From NCBI GenBank assembly GCA_964522605.1, contig CAZFWV010000019.1:1-43410 (forward strand): a DNA stretch of 43,410 nucleotides. The letters are read 5' to 3'. A model generated the notes under the pieces. It was not told the DNA's origin, searched no databases, and saw only the letters and a program-made list of their open reading frames with translations. The DNA comes from CAVZLD01 sp964522605 (lineage in GTDB: Bacteria > Planctomycetota > Planctomycetia > Pirellulales > Pirellulaceae). This document shows, piece after piece, positions 1 to 8,225 of this stretch. The position numbers and the translations under genes are program-made. Numbering within the stretch: position 1 is the stretch's first letter; the number at the start of each line of letters is the position of its first letter.

Positions 1-3000
1 ACGAAACCATCCCCGTTAATGTCGCCGGCGAGAATATTGATGCGGAAATGAAAGACTCCGCCCGGGGATCCGTCTCCGGAGTGGTCGGCGCCGGATGCCG
101 TGACGAACTCACCATCCAGCGGTAGTCCAGACGAATCCGCCGTGATCCGGTCGCTCAAGTTCAGCATGATCCTGTCCGCCAATACGGGGTCGATGGACCA
201 CGTGGCGATTCGGTCTGCGTACTGCATGGTGTGGACGTTCACGATGCTTTGCGTCCCGCCAGTAACGACCAAGTCGTCGACGTCAATTTGGACGTCCCGA
301 TCGAACACAATCCGAATCTGGTCGATTTTCCATGAGATCACTCGCAACTGATCGGCGTCCGTCGGGATTGGATAGAACCCATCGGTTGCAGCCAGAGTCC
401 GGGTGCGGAAGTTGCTGGTCCACGAACTGGACCCTACGAGAACCGAGGTAACATGAGGCGGATTATCGTTCGCTTGGATCGTGGCTTGGCCCAGGTCATC
501 ACCAATGTTGGCTCCCACGGGCCGGCTCAGTTGGAGGAAGAACGTTTCTTCGTTTTCTGGCAATGAATCTTCGAGGATGGGCACAGAGATCACGCGCTGC
601 GTGACGCCCGGCCCGAGGAGGGCGGTTCGAAGGCTGATCGGCGCATAGTCCGCGCCGGCTTCCGCCGTTCCATCGACGGTTTCGTAGGCGAAGGTGACAC
701 TTTTTGTACTATCTCCGGTGCGCGTCACGGTGAACTGCGCGATGGCGGTTCCGTCCGGGGCTTCGGTAACGACGGGATCGCTGACCGTTAACTGCGGCAG
801 CTCGGGATGATCGGGTCGTGTGGAGCGAATGTACATGTACTCGATGTAGGCGCTATCCGCGACGTCGTCTCCCGCAGAGCGATTCGAATCGGTCAAGCGC
901 ACCAGCAGCTCACCCTGGAGACCGGGGGGCAGTTCGGCTTCCAGAAGCTGTCCGGCATTCGTCAGTCGGATGTCCAGCGGAATCCAGTTTGTGCCGTCGG
1001 CCGAGTATTCAAAGCCGAAGTCCTCGATTTCGCTATCGTGAAATCCGCTGACGACAACCGCCTGGGCTTCGCCCTCGCTCACGTTGAAATTCCAAACGTG
1101 CTCCAGACGACTCCGTTGCCCCCCCTCGTCCTCGTACAATTCCTCGGTGATCGCCTCATACGTCTTCGTCAATGCTCCGTCGCTGTCCTGGACTTTGTAT
1201 TGGAATCGAACGGTGCCGAAGAAGTCGGCGGGCGGCCGATATACGAATCGCCCTTCGGCGTCGACGGTTAAACTTCCCCCATACGGATTAGGCCAGTTCA
1301 CATTGATTACCGTGCTGGGTAGGAGGGATCCGTCGAGGTCACGATCAATCCCTGAGCCATTGTTGGCAAGCGGGTCGAAGACAACTATCCCATCCTCGTT
1401 CATCACGATCGCGTCGTTACGACCCAAGGGAGGCATGTTTGCCGCTCGGACGTCGATCGTAACCGTCGCGACGTTACTCACCGCCCCATCACCGTCTTGG
1501 ACGGTGTATTGGAACGAATCCACGCCGGTAAAGTGAAGATTGGGAGTGTACCGGAGGAGGCCGCCGTCTTGCGGGACCATCGCACCATGAATAGGTGCGG
1601 AAACGATGGTGAGGCTGCTTGGGTCCAACGCCCCGTCCACGTCGAGGTCTGGGCCCGAGCCATTGTCGGCCAAAACGTCGATGTCGACGGGCAAATCCTC
1701 AATTGCCGAGACGGAATCATCGCGCGCGGTAGGCGGGGTATTGACCTCGAGCGTGAACGTTGCCAAGTCGTCTGCCCCCTGTTCATCGTCGACAACTTGA
1801 TCTTGGGGACTGTCGGTCCCGCTGAAGCCTACCTGGGGTGAGTTCACGAAATCGTCCAGATTGGTCAAGTCTCCGACGCTGGGCGGCTCGATGATCGTCG
1901 CCGTGCTTTCCATCAGTATCCCATCCGCGGCGGCGACCATGATTGTCACCGTGGCCACGTTGCTGACGGCACCGAATAGGTCTGCCACGGTGTAGTCGAA
2001 ACTGTCGATACCAACAAAACCGGAATTGGGCGTGTACAGGAACGTGCCGTCGCTATTGTGCACCAAACTACCGTACGCTGGACCGCTGATCAGGTTGGTC
2101 GAAGTGGGATCTAGATTGCCGTCGACATCGCTGTCAGCAAGGCTATATGCGTTGCCTGCCACCACATTGATCGTCTGCGGTGTATTTTCAGTGCCATCGA
2201 TCAGATCATCCATGGCGAGCGGTGGACTGTTCCAGCCGACAGTGACCGTGGCGGTGTTGCTCAATGCACCAAGGTCGTCGGCGACCCGGTACGTGAAGCT
2301 GTCCGATCCCGAAAAACTCGAAAACGGCGTGTAGGTAAACGTGCCATCCAGGTTGTTCACCAGCGCGCCTTGGGATGGACTGCTAACGAGCGTGGTAGTA
2401 CTCGGGATCAGAGTTCCGTCTTTGTCGCTATCCGCACCTGAACCGTTGTCAGCCAGTACGTTCAGCGTGACGGACATCAAGTTACCGATTGTGAGCCTGT
2501 CGTTCCGGGCCGTGGGTGCATCATTGACGCTGTTGACTGTGATCGTTACGGTTGCGTTCTCGTTCGTCCGCGTGTCGCGCCAGTCGCCACTCGTGACAAT
2601 TCCATGTGTCGTCGATTCTTCCTCAGCACGAGCGGGCGCGATCTCCGAAAGAAAATCCTGCGTGGCCGTCCACCAGGGCAAGTCATTATCCCATGGTGTC
2701 TCCAAAGATTCATAAACCGCCGTGGCATCAGAATACTGGTAAACCGTCTCCAGGATCACGTTCCAGAACTCTGCTCCGATGGGCTGGTACTTCCAGTAGC
2801 GGTAGTCGGGTGAGTTCGGATCGGTGGAACCGCCACCTCCGTGATAGCGGGGCCAGATGTACGACACAACCGGTTTGCCGTACTGTTTTGCTTGCAGCAG
2901 ATTGGCCGTCGCGTACTGGACCCAGCGATCCCGTTCCCAAATTCGAGGAGTACCGTCGGCGTTATAGTCGGGGTAAAACGTGTAGACCGATGGCGCAATG

Positions 3001-3770
3001 AAGTCCACATGGTCGGCTAGTTCTTGCAGTCGGGCATTGCTGGCAGCCCACGCATCAAACTCGGGAGAGTCATAACCGTAGTTAACAGGCGTAAAGTAAT
3101 CACGGACAGGTATCATCGCATAGATGCCGACTACGACATGGGGATTGACTTCCTTAATCGTGTCAACGACCTTAGCCAAATTATCGATGGACTCGGCAAC
3201 AACCGCTTCGGTCCCCTTCGTGGGCCAGTGTTCGATGTTGACAATCAAGATGGACCGCGGGTCCAGATAACGCGCCGAATCACGGATCCGTGCGACATTG
3301 GGAACGCTCGTATCGTCATCCGGTTCCCAGAAGTACCACGTTGTGAATCGTTGTAATGGCTGGAACCCGAATTCATCCACGAAATCCGGCTCACCCAACA
3401 CCCGAATATCATCAAACACCATGAATTCCCGGTCAAACCCGTCGATCGGGAAGACATCCATGCTATTTCCTACAATTCCCTCAGAGAACAATTGAATGTT
3501 TGGCATCTCGGTCTTGTCGTTCCACGTATCGAGACCGTCCAAAAAGTTGTCAGTGGGGGGGAGATTCCCAATCGGGTCCTCCATAACTTGCAGATCATCG
3601 TCCATCACCTGCCGATCAACCGCATCGTAGGGAAATGGCGGCAGACCCGTGACCGGGTCGAAGCCGGCGACGGGCGATGTATCTCCGTCCAGGAGTTCAC
3701 GGGCTTCCAGCAGCTCAAGCAGGAGCGTCGCGTGACGACGCATCTTCCGCGACCGGATCGAGCGGACCAT
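1..3770 (-). CDS. Giant secreted protein, 3' end beyond window: TIM-barrel-like domain, cadherin-like repeats, Calx-beta, dockerin
   Basis: The minus frame starting at the ATG at 3770-3768 is open without a stop to the window edge (1,256 full codons), so the C-terminus is missing. A GAGGA lies 6 bases before the ATG and an in-frame TGA lies at 3791-3789, which fixes the start. Residues about 15-25 (LELLEARELL) resemble the LEPR-XLL N-terminal motif of secreted planctomycete proteins. Residues about 110-380 alternate strand-like and helical segments (VNIEHW, VVVGIYAMIP, VDFIAPSVYTFYP, KPVVSYIWPRYH), like a TIM-barrel glycoside hydrolase. Four cadherin-like repeats of about 100 residues begin near 416, 511, 677 and 777 (NDAPTARND, NSPPLAMDD, NTPPTARDD, NMPPLGRND). 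A Calx-beta-like domain lies near 990-1090. The last visible residues, AGDINGDGFV, begin a dockerin-type calcium loop. Probably extracellular and possibly carbohydrate-active; the enzyme assignment is inference. Confidence 0.85.
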   Translation of the reverse strand, partial: MVRSIRSRKMRRHATLLLELLEARELLDGDTSPVAGFDPVTGLPPFPYDAVDRQVMDDDLQVMEDPIGNLPPTDNFLDGLDTWNDKTEMPNIQLFSEGIVGNSMDVFPIDGFDREFMVFDDIRVLGEPDFVDEFGFQPLQRFTTWYFWEPDDDTSVPNVARIRDSARYLDPRSILIVNIEHWPTKGTEAVVAESIDNLAKVVDTIKEVNPHVVVGIYAMIPVRDYFTPVNYGYDSPEFDAWAASNARLQELADHVDFIAPSVYTFYPDYNADGTPRIWERDRWVQYATANLLQAKQYGKPVVSYIWPRYHGGGGSTDPNSPDYRYWKYQPIGAEFWNVILETVYQYSDATAVYESLETPWDNDLPWWTATQDFLSEIAPARAEEESTTHGIVTSGDWRDTRTNENATVTITVNSVNDAPTARNDRLTIGNLMSVTLNVLADNGSGADSDKDGTLIPSTTTLVSSPSQGALVNNLDGTFTYTPFSSFSGSDSFTYRVADDLGALSNTATVTVGWNSPPLAMDDLIDGTENTPQTINVVAGNAYSLADSDVDGNLDPTSTNLISGPAYGSLVHNSDGTFLYTPNSGFVGIDSFDYTVADLFGAVSNVATVTIMVAAADGILMESTATIIEPPSVGDLTNLDDFVNSPQVGFSGTDSPQDQVVDDEQGADDLATFTLEVNTPPTARDDSVSAIEDLPVDIDVLADNGSGPDLDVDGALDPSSLTIVSAPIHGAMVPQDGGLLRYTPNLHFTGVDSFQYTVQDGDGAVSNVATVTIDVRAANMPPLGRNDAIVMNEDGIVVFDPLANNGSGIDRDLDGSLLPSTVINVNWPNPYGGSLTVDAEGRFVYRPPADFFGTVRFQYKVQDSDGALTKTYEAITEELYEDEGGQRSRLEHVWNFNVSEGEAQAVVVSGFHDSEIEDFGFEYSADGTNWIPLDIRLTNAGQLLEAELPPGLQGELLVRLTDSNRSAGDDVADSAYIEYMYIRSTRPDHPELPQLTVSDPVVTEAPDGTAIAQFTVTRTGDSTKSVTFAYETVDGTAEAGADYAPISLRTALLGPGVTQRVISVPILEDSLPENEETFFLQLSRPVGANIGDDLGQATIQANDNPPHVTSVLVGSSSWTSNFRTRTLAATDGFYPIPTDADQLRVISWKIDQIRIVFDRDVQIDVDDLVVTGGTQSIVNVHTMQYADRIATWSIDPVLADRIMLNLSDRITADSSGLPLDGEFVTASGADHSGDGSPGGVFHFRINILAGDINGDGF
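1150..2525 (-). repeat. Four tandem cadherin-like (VCBS/Big_9-type) protein repeats
   Basis: Within the giant left-edge gene, four units share the pattern N-x-P-P-x-A-x-D-D, then VLADNGSG-x-D-x-D, then G-x-F-x-YTP-x-x-x-F-x-G-x-DSFxYxVxD and x-SNxATVTI. Units two and three are separated by a non-repeat insert of about 75 residues (near residues 600-675). Such repeats are usually calcium-stabilised spacers or adhesion modules in large bacterial surface proteins. Confidence 0.8.
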
Positions 3771-3791
3771 GGTGGTTCCTCGCAGTCTTCA

Positions 3792-4208
3792 ATGACGATG
3801 GGATCGAACGAAGCGCAGCCGTTGTCGCAGAGGAAGAATTGATACGATGGGCGGCGCATCGTGCGCCCGCGTCGGCGATCGGCCGTTCCCCGGTGCTGGT
3901 ACCCTGGTCTCGTGGCCGCTCACCCGCCGCCGACATACTGGGCGTAACCGGCAGTATATCGGTCTCTTAGCGTTCGTGCACTTGATTCACCGGGACAAGC
4001 CCGCGGAATCACCACATCGGGGGGAACTCGACGCCGCTTCCGCGGTCAAGGTACGGTTCCTGGTGCTCGGTGATGGCGTGATGGGCGATGCGGGACAAGA
4101 GGATCCAGACAACCGAGCAGAGCGACCGGAAAGCTGATGCCGCAAGCACTGCGACGAGACGGCGTGCACACCTGGGTACAGCGGAAGCAAGAGTAGCAGA
4201 AACCAAGA
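3792..4208. other. Region without a recognisable gene
   Basis: About 420 bases lie between the start of the left-edge gene and the tRNA-Asp. Several overlapping frames of 70-100 codons exist on both strands, but none has a recognisable motif, a good ribosome-binding site or protein-like composition. It must hold the promoter of the left-edge gene, though I could not single out a convincing -35/-10 pair. Confidence 0.5.
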
Positions 4209-4244
4209 CGCCTGAGGCACCACAAGTTGTTAGCGCTTCAGGCG
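4209..4244 (-). terminator. Possible terminator hairpin after tRNA-Asp
   Basis: Perfect 7-base arms (CGCCTGA at 4209-4215, TCAGGCG at 4238-4244) enclose a 22-base loop, starting 8 bases beyond the tRNA 3' end. There is no strong T-run after it on the minus strand, so it could be a processing signal or chance. Confidence 0.35.
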
Positions 4245-4252
4245 AAAAGAAG

Positions 4253-4326
4253 CGAGGCCGACGGGACTCGAACCCGCAACCACTGGATCGACAGTCCAGT
4301 ACTCTAACCAATTGAGCTACGGCCCC
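4253..4326 (-). tRNA. tRNA-Asp (anticodon GTC)
   Basis: The minus strand folds into a full 74-base cloverleaf. The acceptor pairs GGGGCCG with CGGCCTC (one G-U), the D stem is GCTC/GAGT, the anticodon stem CTGGA/TCCAG, and the T stem GCGGG/CCCGT with loop TTCGAGT. The seven-base anticodon loop CTGTCGA gives anticodon GTC. G73 and the G10-U25 pair match known aspartate identity features. The 3' CCA is not encoded (genomic TTC follows). Protein frames across this locus, including one of 211 codons, are antisense artefacts. Confidence 0.95.
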
Positions 4327-4345
4327 AGTTGCGAATGAGTCCTGA

Positions 4346-4373
4346 ATTATATGCCAGCCGGGGGACGCCGCAA
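4346..4373 (-). promoter_or_regulatory. Sigma-70-type promoter of tRNA-Asp
   Basis: The minus strand carries TTGCGG (4373-4368), a 16-base spacer and a perfect TATAAT (4351-4346). The -10 box ends 19 bases before the tRNA 5' end, as expected for a stable RNA promoter. Confidence 0.65.
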
Positions 4374-4647
4374 GGCGGGTCGGGAAGAATGTCGAGGCAG
4401 CAACCGGCGGGTTCGGGGTGACTTCCGGGGGAAGTCGCAACGATCCTGAAGAGCGGCCGCTTGCGACTTGCGAAAACGCCAAAATCGGACCGGCAAAACG
4501 GTCGCAGTGCCCCCCGGAACGGCCTCGAGCCCGGAAGAGGGTGCGAATGGGAGGATCGGGCGGTTCGAGGACGTTCTGCCGACCCGCACGGGAAATATGA
4601 CGTAGGCTACAGATGGACGTACTACTTCTGATGCGGAGCTCCACACC

Positions 4648-4791
4648 ATGGCCTGGCTAAGTCAATTCTCCTCGAAGTTCTCGCGCTTAGTCTCGCAGAT
4701 GGACCTGCAGAGCTGTCTATTTCTCGTCGTCGGGGTGTTGGTCATTGGAATCATCTGTCTGCGCGGGTTTGGTTCCCGAACCAACTATTGA
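4648..4791 (+). CDS. Small single-span membrane protein (47 aa)
   Basis: ATG at 4648 with a GGAG about 9 bases upstream opens a 47-codon frame ending in TGA at 4789-4791. Residues about 22-39 (SCLFLVVGVLVIGIICL) form one hydrophobic segment, preceded by an amphipathic stretch with Lys/Arg and followed by the short basic tail RGFGSRTNY. It ends 33 bases before the convergent stop of the TPR gene. The compact topology, ribosome-binding site and fit to the gap favour a real gene. I do not recognise a family; function unknown. Confidence 0.6.
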   Translation: MAWLSQFSSKFSRLVSQMDLQSCLFLVVGVLVIGIICLRGFGSRTNY

Positions 4792-4824
4792 TCGCCGTTC
4801 AATTCGCTCCCTCGTCACCGCCTC

Positions 4825-5763
4825 CTACCAGACACCCGTTTCGGGATCGTAGCCAAGCTTCTCTGCTTGCGCCAGGTCCTGTTGCGCCTCGGCCTCCTGC
4901 CCCAGTTGTTGATAGATGAGGCCCCGATGGTGGTAGAGTACCGCAAGGTTCTGATCCGATAGCTCTTGAATCTGCTCGAGCACGCGCGGATCCATGCCGC
5001 GGCGCAGCTGGTCCGCCCGAATGGCCTGAAAGTTCCTCCGGTCCGACTCGGCCAACTGGACGGCCCGTTCCATGTCGGACAGCGCTGCCGCGAGGTTGCC
5101 CAACAGGTAATTCAGATACCCGCGTGTATCCAACAAGGCGGCATCGTTCTCCACGCCCAGTAGCGATAGAGCGCGCTCGATGTCGGCCAATCCGCCGTCG
5201 AGGTTGCGGTTGGCGAGAGCACACGCATAGGCTCGATTGTTCAACGCTAAGGGGAGCGTAACGAGTTGTCCGTTTCCGCGATCAACTTCCTGATTGGGAG
5301 CCGCCTCGACCATTTCCACGATTCGATCGGCATCCGCCAGAGCCTCTTCGTGCTGGCCTCGGCGCTGGAAAACGGCCATCCGCTGCTCCAAGACCGCCAT
5401 GCGTCGGCCGCCCTCGGCCAACTCCCAAGCTTGATTGCAGTCCTCAAGGCTGCCCTCCAGATCGTTTGATTTCGACCGAAGTTCCGCGCGTCGCACCAAC
5501 AATCTCGGGTCATCCGGTCGCCAACGAAGGGCCTGACCGATCCGACGAATGGCGCGTTCGTGATCCTGATCTAACGCTGCCTCTTCCGCCGCGGCTTCGT
5601 ACCAGCGAGCGATCTCGGAGGGCAGGAGCAGGGATGCGATGCCGAAAATCACGAAGAGGACCGCTGCGATCGCAAACCAGGGCCGCTGCGGCGCCGGCGG
5701 GCGGGAGCCACGAACGGGAACACGGAGCGGATGATCAGGTTTTTCCTGCGGAACTTCGTCCAT
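4825..5763 (-). CDS. Membrane-anchored TPR protein
   Basis: The product is 312 residues from the ATG at 5763; the frame extends two codons upstream to a TTG. A proline-rich basic N-terminus leads into one transmembrane segment at about residues 28-46 (WFAIAAVLFVIFGIASLLL). The rest is helical tetratricopeptide-like repeats with the usual Ala/Gly/Tyr pattern, for example DHERAIRRIGQALRWRPDDP, NNRAYACALANRNLDGGLADIERAL, TRGYLNYLLGNLAAALSDMERAV and HHRGLIYQQLGQEAEAQQDLAQAEKLG. TPR arrays bind partner proteins, and this one sits on one side of a membrane. It diverges from the L7/L12-like gene by about 200 bases. The partner is unknown. Confidence 0.85.
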   Translation of the reverse strand: MDEVPQEKPDHPLRVPVRGSRPPAPQRPWFAIAAVLFVIFGIASLLLPSEIARWYEAAAEEAALDQDHERAIRRIGQALRWRPDDPRLLVRRAELRSKSNDLEGSLEDCNQAWELAEGGRRMAVLEQRMAVFQRRGQHEEALADADRIVEMVEAAPNQEVDRGNGQLVTLPLALNNRAYACALANRNLDGGLADIERALSLLGVENDAALLDTRGYLNYLLGNLAAALSDMERAVQLAESDRRNFQAIRADQLRRGMDPRVLEQIQELSDQNLAVLYHHRGLIYQQLGQEAEAQQDLAQAEKLGYDPETGVW

Positions 5764-5826
5764 GCACAACCGACCGTGGAAGCGGGAAACGGGTCATCCG
5801 GTTCAGGCTACTTTCCTTGGCTGCAA

Positions 5827-5854
5827 TCGACAAGTCCCACATCCTGGGTAAAAT
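5827..5854 (+). promoter_or_regulatory. Candidate promoter for the L7/L12-like gene
   Basis: TCGACA (5827-5832), a 16-base spacer and TAAAAT (5849-5854) lie on the plus strand about 110 bases before the gene at 5966. Confidence 0.35.
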
Positions 5855-5965
5855 CTTCAGCAGTCGTCCGATCGATGGGCGACGGCGGGCTGCGGTGTCG
5901 AACACCGGATTCAACCGTTCCCGCCCCAGTTCCTAGGCTTCCGTCCCGCATTTGGAGACTCGATC

Positions 5966-6289
5966 ATGCCGTTGTACGAAATCGAAACGACCGCACACAT
6001 CATCATCACCTGGGCCGCGGATGAAGACGCAGCGGCTCAGGTTGTCCACGAAGCCTACCCGGCTGATGAGGTCATTCGATTGACAAAACGCCCACGCGAC
6101 ACGTGGGTGATTTCCAAAGCGGCATTAGGAATCCATGATCAATTCGACCCTTGCACCTTGGCACGAGACTGCCTGTCCAAGGCATCCGGCGACAAGGTGC
6201 ATGCGATTCGCCTCTACATGCAGGAGACGGGGTCGGACCTTCCTGCAGCCCGAAAGGTGATCGAGTCGAACATGGTGATGGGCTGGTAG
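5966..6289 (+). CDS. Stand-alone ribosomal L7/L12 C-terminal-like protein
   Basis: A 107-residue protein; the ATG has GGAG 8 bases upstream. The C-terminal third (about residues 76-107, DKVHAIRLYMQETG followed by LPAARKVIESNM) follows the helix pattern of the L7/L12 C-terminal domain, K-x-x-x-I-K-x-x-R-x-x-T-G-L-x-L-x-x-A-K-x-x-V-E. The N-terminal half (PLYEIETTAHIIITWAADEDAA) looks like a small strand-helix domain. It is too short and has the wrong N-terminus to be L7/L12 itself. Similar single-domain proteins resemble ClpS in fold and may bind protein partners. It converges on the lipoprotein gene with a 21-base gap. Confidence 0.75.
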   Translation: MPLYEIETTAHIIITWAADEDAAAQVVHEAYPADEVIRLTKRPRDTWVISKAALGIHDQFDPCTLARDCLSKASGDKVHAIRLYMQETGSDLPAARKVIESNMVMGW

Positions 6290-6310
6290 ACGGTCGCCCT
6301 TCGCCTCGGG

Positions 6311-7615
6311 TTACCGATAGGTGGGCGCGAGTCGCTGACTCTGGGAGGACCACCCGTGCGTCGGCGCTGGCTCGGAGTCGGCATCCCAGCGATCGTAAGA
6401 GACGGGCTCAACGTTCGGCCCTCGGCCCATTCCACTGGAGGCACCGCTCGGAACACCAGGCGTCTGGAGATAGTCGCTCGTGCTACCTGGTCGCCACGGC
6501 TCATTCGAACGCTGCCCCGCGGGATCGGTCGAGTATCCATCAAAACTTGAAGTCCCCGCGCTCTCCGTGCTCGGCGGATTCAAAGTCGCCGCGGCACCGT
6601 AGCCCGGCAAATTCGGCGCCGACGTCGATGGATAGGCGCTTTGGGATCCCGTTTCATTTCGCACGGCCGAACTGGACGGACTAGACGACCCCCAAGAACT
6701 GACCGCTGTACCCGATCGCGCCGGATCGGCTTCCTCCGCCGCGGGCGGGTAATCCTGGAAACGATCCACCGTATCCTGGGGTGTCGACTCAACTTGCCCG
6801 GCAACCCCTTGCGTAAACTCCTGGTACTGACTGCGAACTCCATCGCGAATCGAATCTACGCCCTGCCGCACCTCCTCAGAGGTGCCCTGCACAAAGTCTT
6901 CGGCTTGCTGAGTCACCTGCTCCGCGGAGCGTGACACGGTCGATGTGGTGTTCTGCCAATCGTCGCGTAACCCATCTCGGATCTGTTGATACGGAGAGGC
7001 GCCCGCAGGCTGCTCGCCCCCGCCGGCCGCAGATAGGCCGCTCCCCGGTGCGGGACTGCCCCAACTCCTCGTCGAACTGGTCACCGACTCGCGGCTCGAG
7101 CTGCTCGGCGCATCGAACGTTCCGGTGGGCGGTGCGTACTGGGAGTCACCACCGGCGACGGAGCTCGGCTGATCTTCCTGGTACTGCTCCCCATAGAAAC
7201 CGCGTTGCGTCGCTCCCACACTCGACGGATTCGCCGACGACGATCCGCGATTCGTGCCACCAAGCGATTCCGAACCGGCGACGTCACTCTGCGCACTCAT
7301 TGCCGGGGCATTTCGAGGTCCGATCGGCGACGGAAAACCCGTGTCCGGATAACTTCCCGTCGCAGGCGATACCTTGGAGGGCTCATTGCCCGTGACAACC
7401 TGGGGCGTCGCCTCCCGAGAGGGAGGTGGTAGCATCGGCTTTTCCTCTTCGCTCGCCATACTGCTGAATGAAGCTTCATCCTGCGATCCCATCCAACTCA
7501 TGCCCGGGAGCGTGGAAATACTGTTGCGCGTACTGCGACAACCGACCGAAGATATCGCGACCCCCATTACGATCAGGACACACCATTGGAAATGACGCGA
7601 TCGGAGAACTTGCAT
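6311..7615 (-). CDS. Ser/Pro/Gly-rich lipoprotein (434 aa)
   Basis: The N-terminus MQVLRSRHFQWCVLIVMGVAISSVGC is a lipoprotein signal with a lipobox-like SVGC; predicted lipid attachment is Cys26. GAGG precedes the ATG by 7 bases. Most of the protein is low-complexity Ser, Gly, Pro, Thr and Ala. Near residues 210-290 is a helical, charged heptad-like stretch (YQQIRDGLRDDW, EQVTQQAEDFVQGTSEEVRQGVDSIRDG) resembling apolipoprotein or YtxH-type amphipathic helices. The C-terminus is again disordered. I infer an envelope lipoprotein with a flexible linker; no specific role is visible. Confidence 0.75.
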   Translation of the reverse strand: MQVLRSRHFQWCVLIVMGVAISSVGCRSTRNSISTLPGMSWMGSQDEASFSSMASEEEKPMLPPPSREATPQVVTGNEPSKVSPATGSYPDTGFPSPIGPRNAPAMSAQSDVAGSESLGGTNRGSSSANPSSVGATQRGFYGEQYQEDQPSSVAGGDSQYAPPTGTFDAPSSSSRESVTSSTRSWGSPAPGSGLSAAGGGEQPAGASPYQQIRDGLRDDWQNTTSTVSRSAEQVTQQAEDFVQGTSEEVRQGVDSIRDGVRSQYQEFTQGVAGQVESTPQDTVDRFQDYPPAAEEADPARSGTAVSSWGSSSPSSSAVRNETGSQSAYPSTSAPNLPGYGAAATLNPPSTESAGTSSFDGYSTDPAGQRSNEPWRPGSTSDYLQTPGVPSGASSGMGRGPNVEPVSYDRWDADSEPAPTHGWSSQSQRLAPTYR

Positions 7616-8225
7616 GATTTAGGCCTCGCAAGCAGAGCAGGACGAGTGATCACAACATCGCAGCAGTTGCCTGGACTGGCATGATGTCAGTTTGGCCCGG
7701 CAACCCGCTCGACCACCTTCCTCTTTGTCGGATTGGAACCCTGGATGGCGATAGGAGAATCCGAAAAGTCGGATTTTCTTCCGCGATCGGTATCCTCGGC
7801 ACGCCGGGGGGCAGATCTTAGATACATGCCCATGAGGGGTCAAGCGAAGAATGCGCCTTTAATGAACCACGGGTGCACGTCAGCTTCTGCCGACTTGCGA
7901 TGCCGTCGGAAAAGTCAACGGGAGAATCGTCGGCGGGAGTCCCCGCTGGATAAACAGGGGCCGGGTAGCCGCGTCTCCCAGGCGGAAGCATGCTGGCTGC
8001 TTCCCCCGCTACGCGCGCATGGTCCGCGACCGCATTCGACAGAGAAACCGACTCAAGATCCGTTGGCTTGCGGGACCGAGGTCACTCAAATCCCGGAGAT
8101 TTCTGAGATCCCTGCCATGTGCCCATGAACGACCGGGTACATGGCAGGGTTGGCTGATCAGGGCTGCAGGTCCAAGACATCAACCGGAGAACTGGGAGAC
8201 TGTGCGCAGTCTCCTGTAGGCCGAC
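7616..8225. other. Intergenic region without a supported gene; two hairpins
   Basis: About 610 bases lie between the lipoprotein start and the superoxide dismutase stop. Short frames are present, the longest about 131 codons on plus, but none has recognisable motifs or a good start. A hairpin (AATCCGA 7758-7764, TCGGATT 7769-7775, loop AAAG) followed by TTTTCTT on plus lies in the lipoprotein 5' leader. A stronger hairpin at 8110-8149 is listed separately. Confidence 0.5.
8110..8149 (-). terminator. Strong hairpin downstream of superoxide dismutase gene
   Basis: Arms at 8110-8124 and 8135-8149 form a 15-base-pair stem with a single G-U, closing a 10-base loop (ATGAACGACC). It lies about 75 bases beyond the sod stop. 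The flanks lack a clear T-run, so it may act as a transcript-end stabiliser rather than a classical intrinsic terminator. Confidence 0.5.

Noticed and set aside
1478..1795. 105-codon minus frame inside the left-edge gene
   Set aside because: It lies in another frame of the giant gene, whose own frame is continuous and motif-rich.
3987..4223. 78-codon minus frame with a signal-peptide-like start
   Set aside because: Hydrophobic start but no ribosome-binding site, no further protein-like sequence, and it overlaps the tRNA 3' hairpin region.
4009..4644. 211-codon minus frame across the tRNA locus
   Set aside because: It reads through the tRNA-Asp, giving the AQLVRVLDCRSSGCGFESR-type artefact known from translated tRNA genes.
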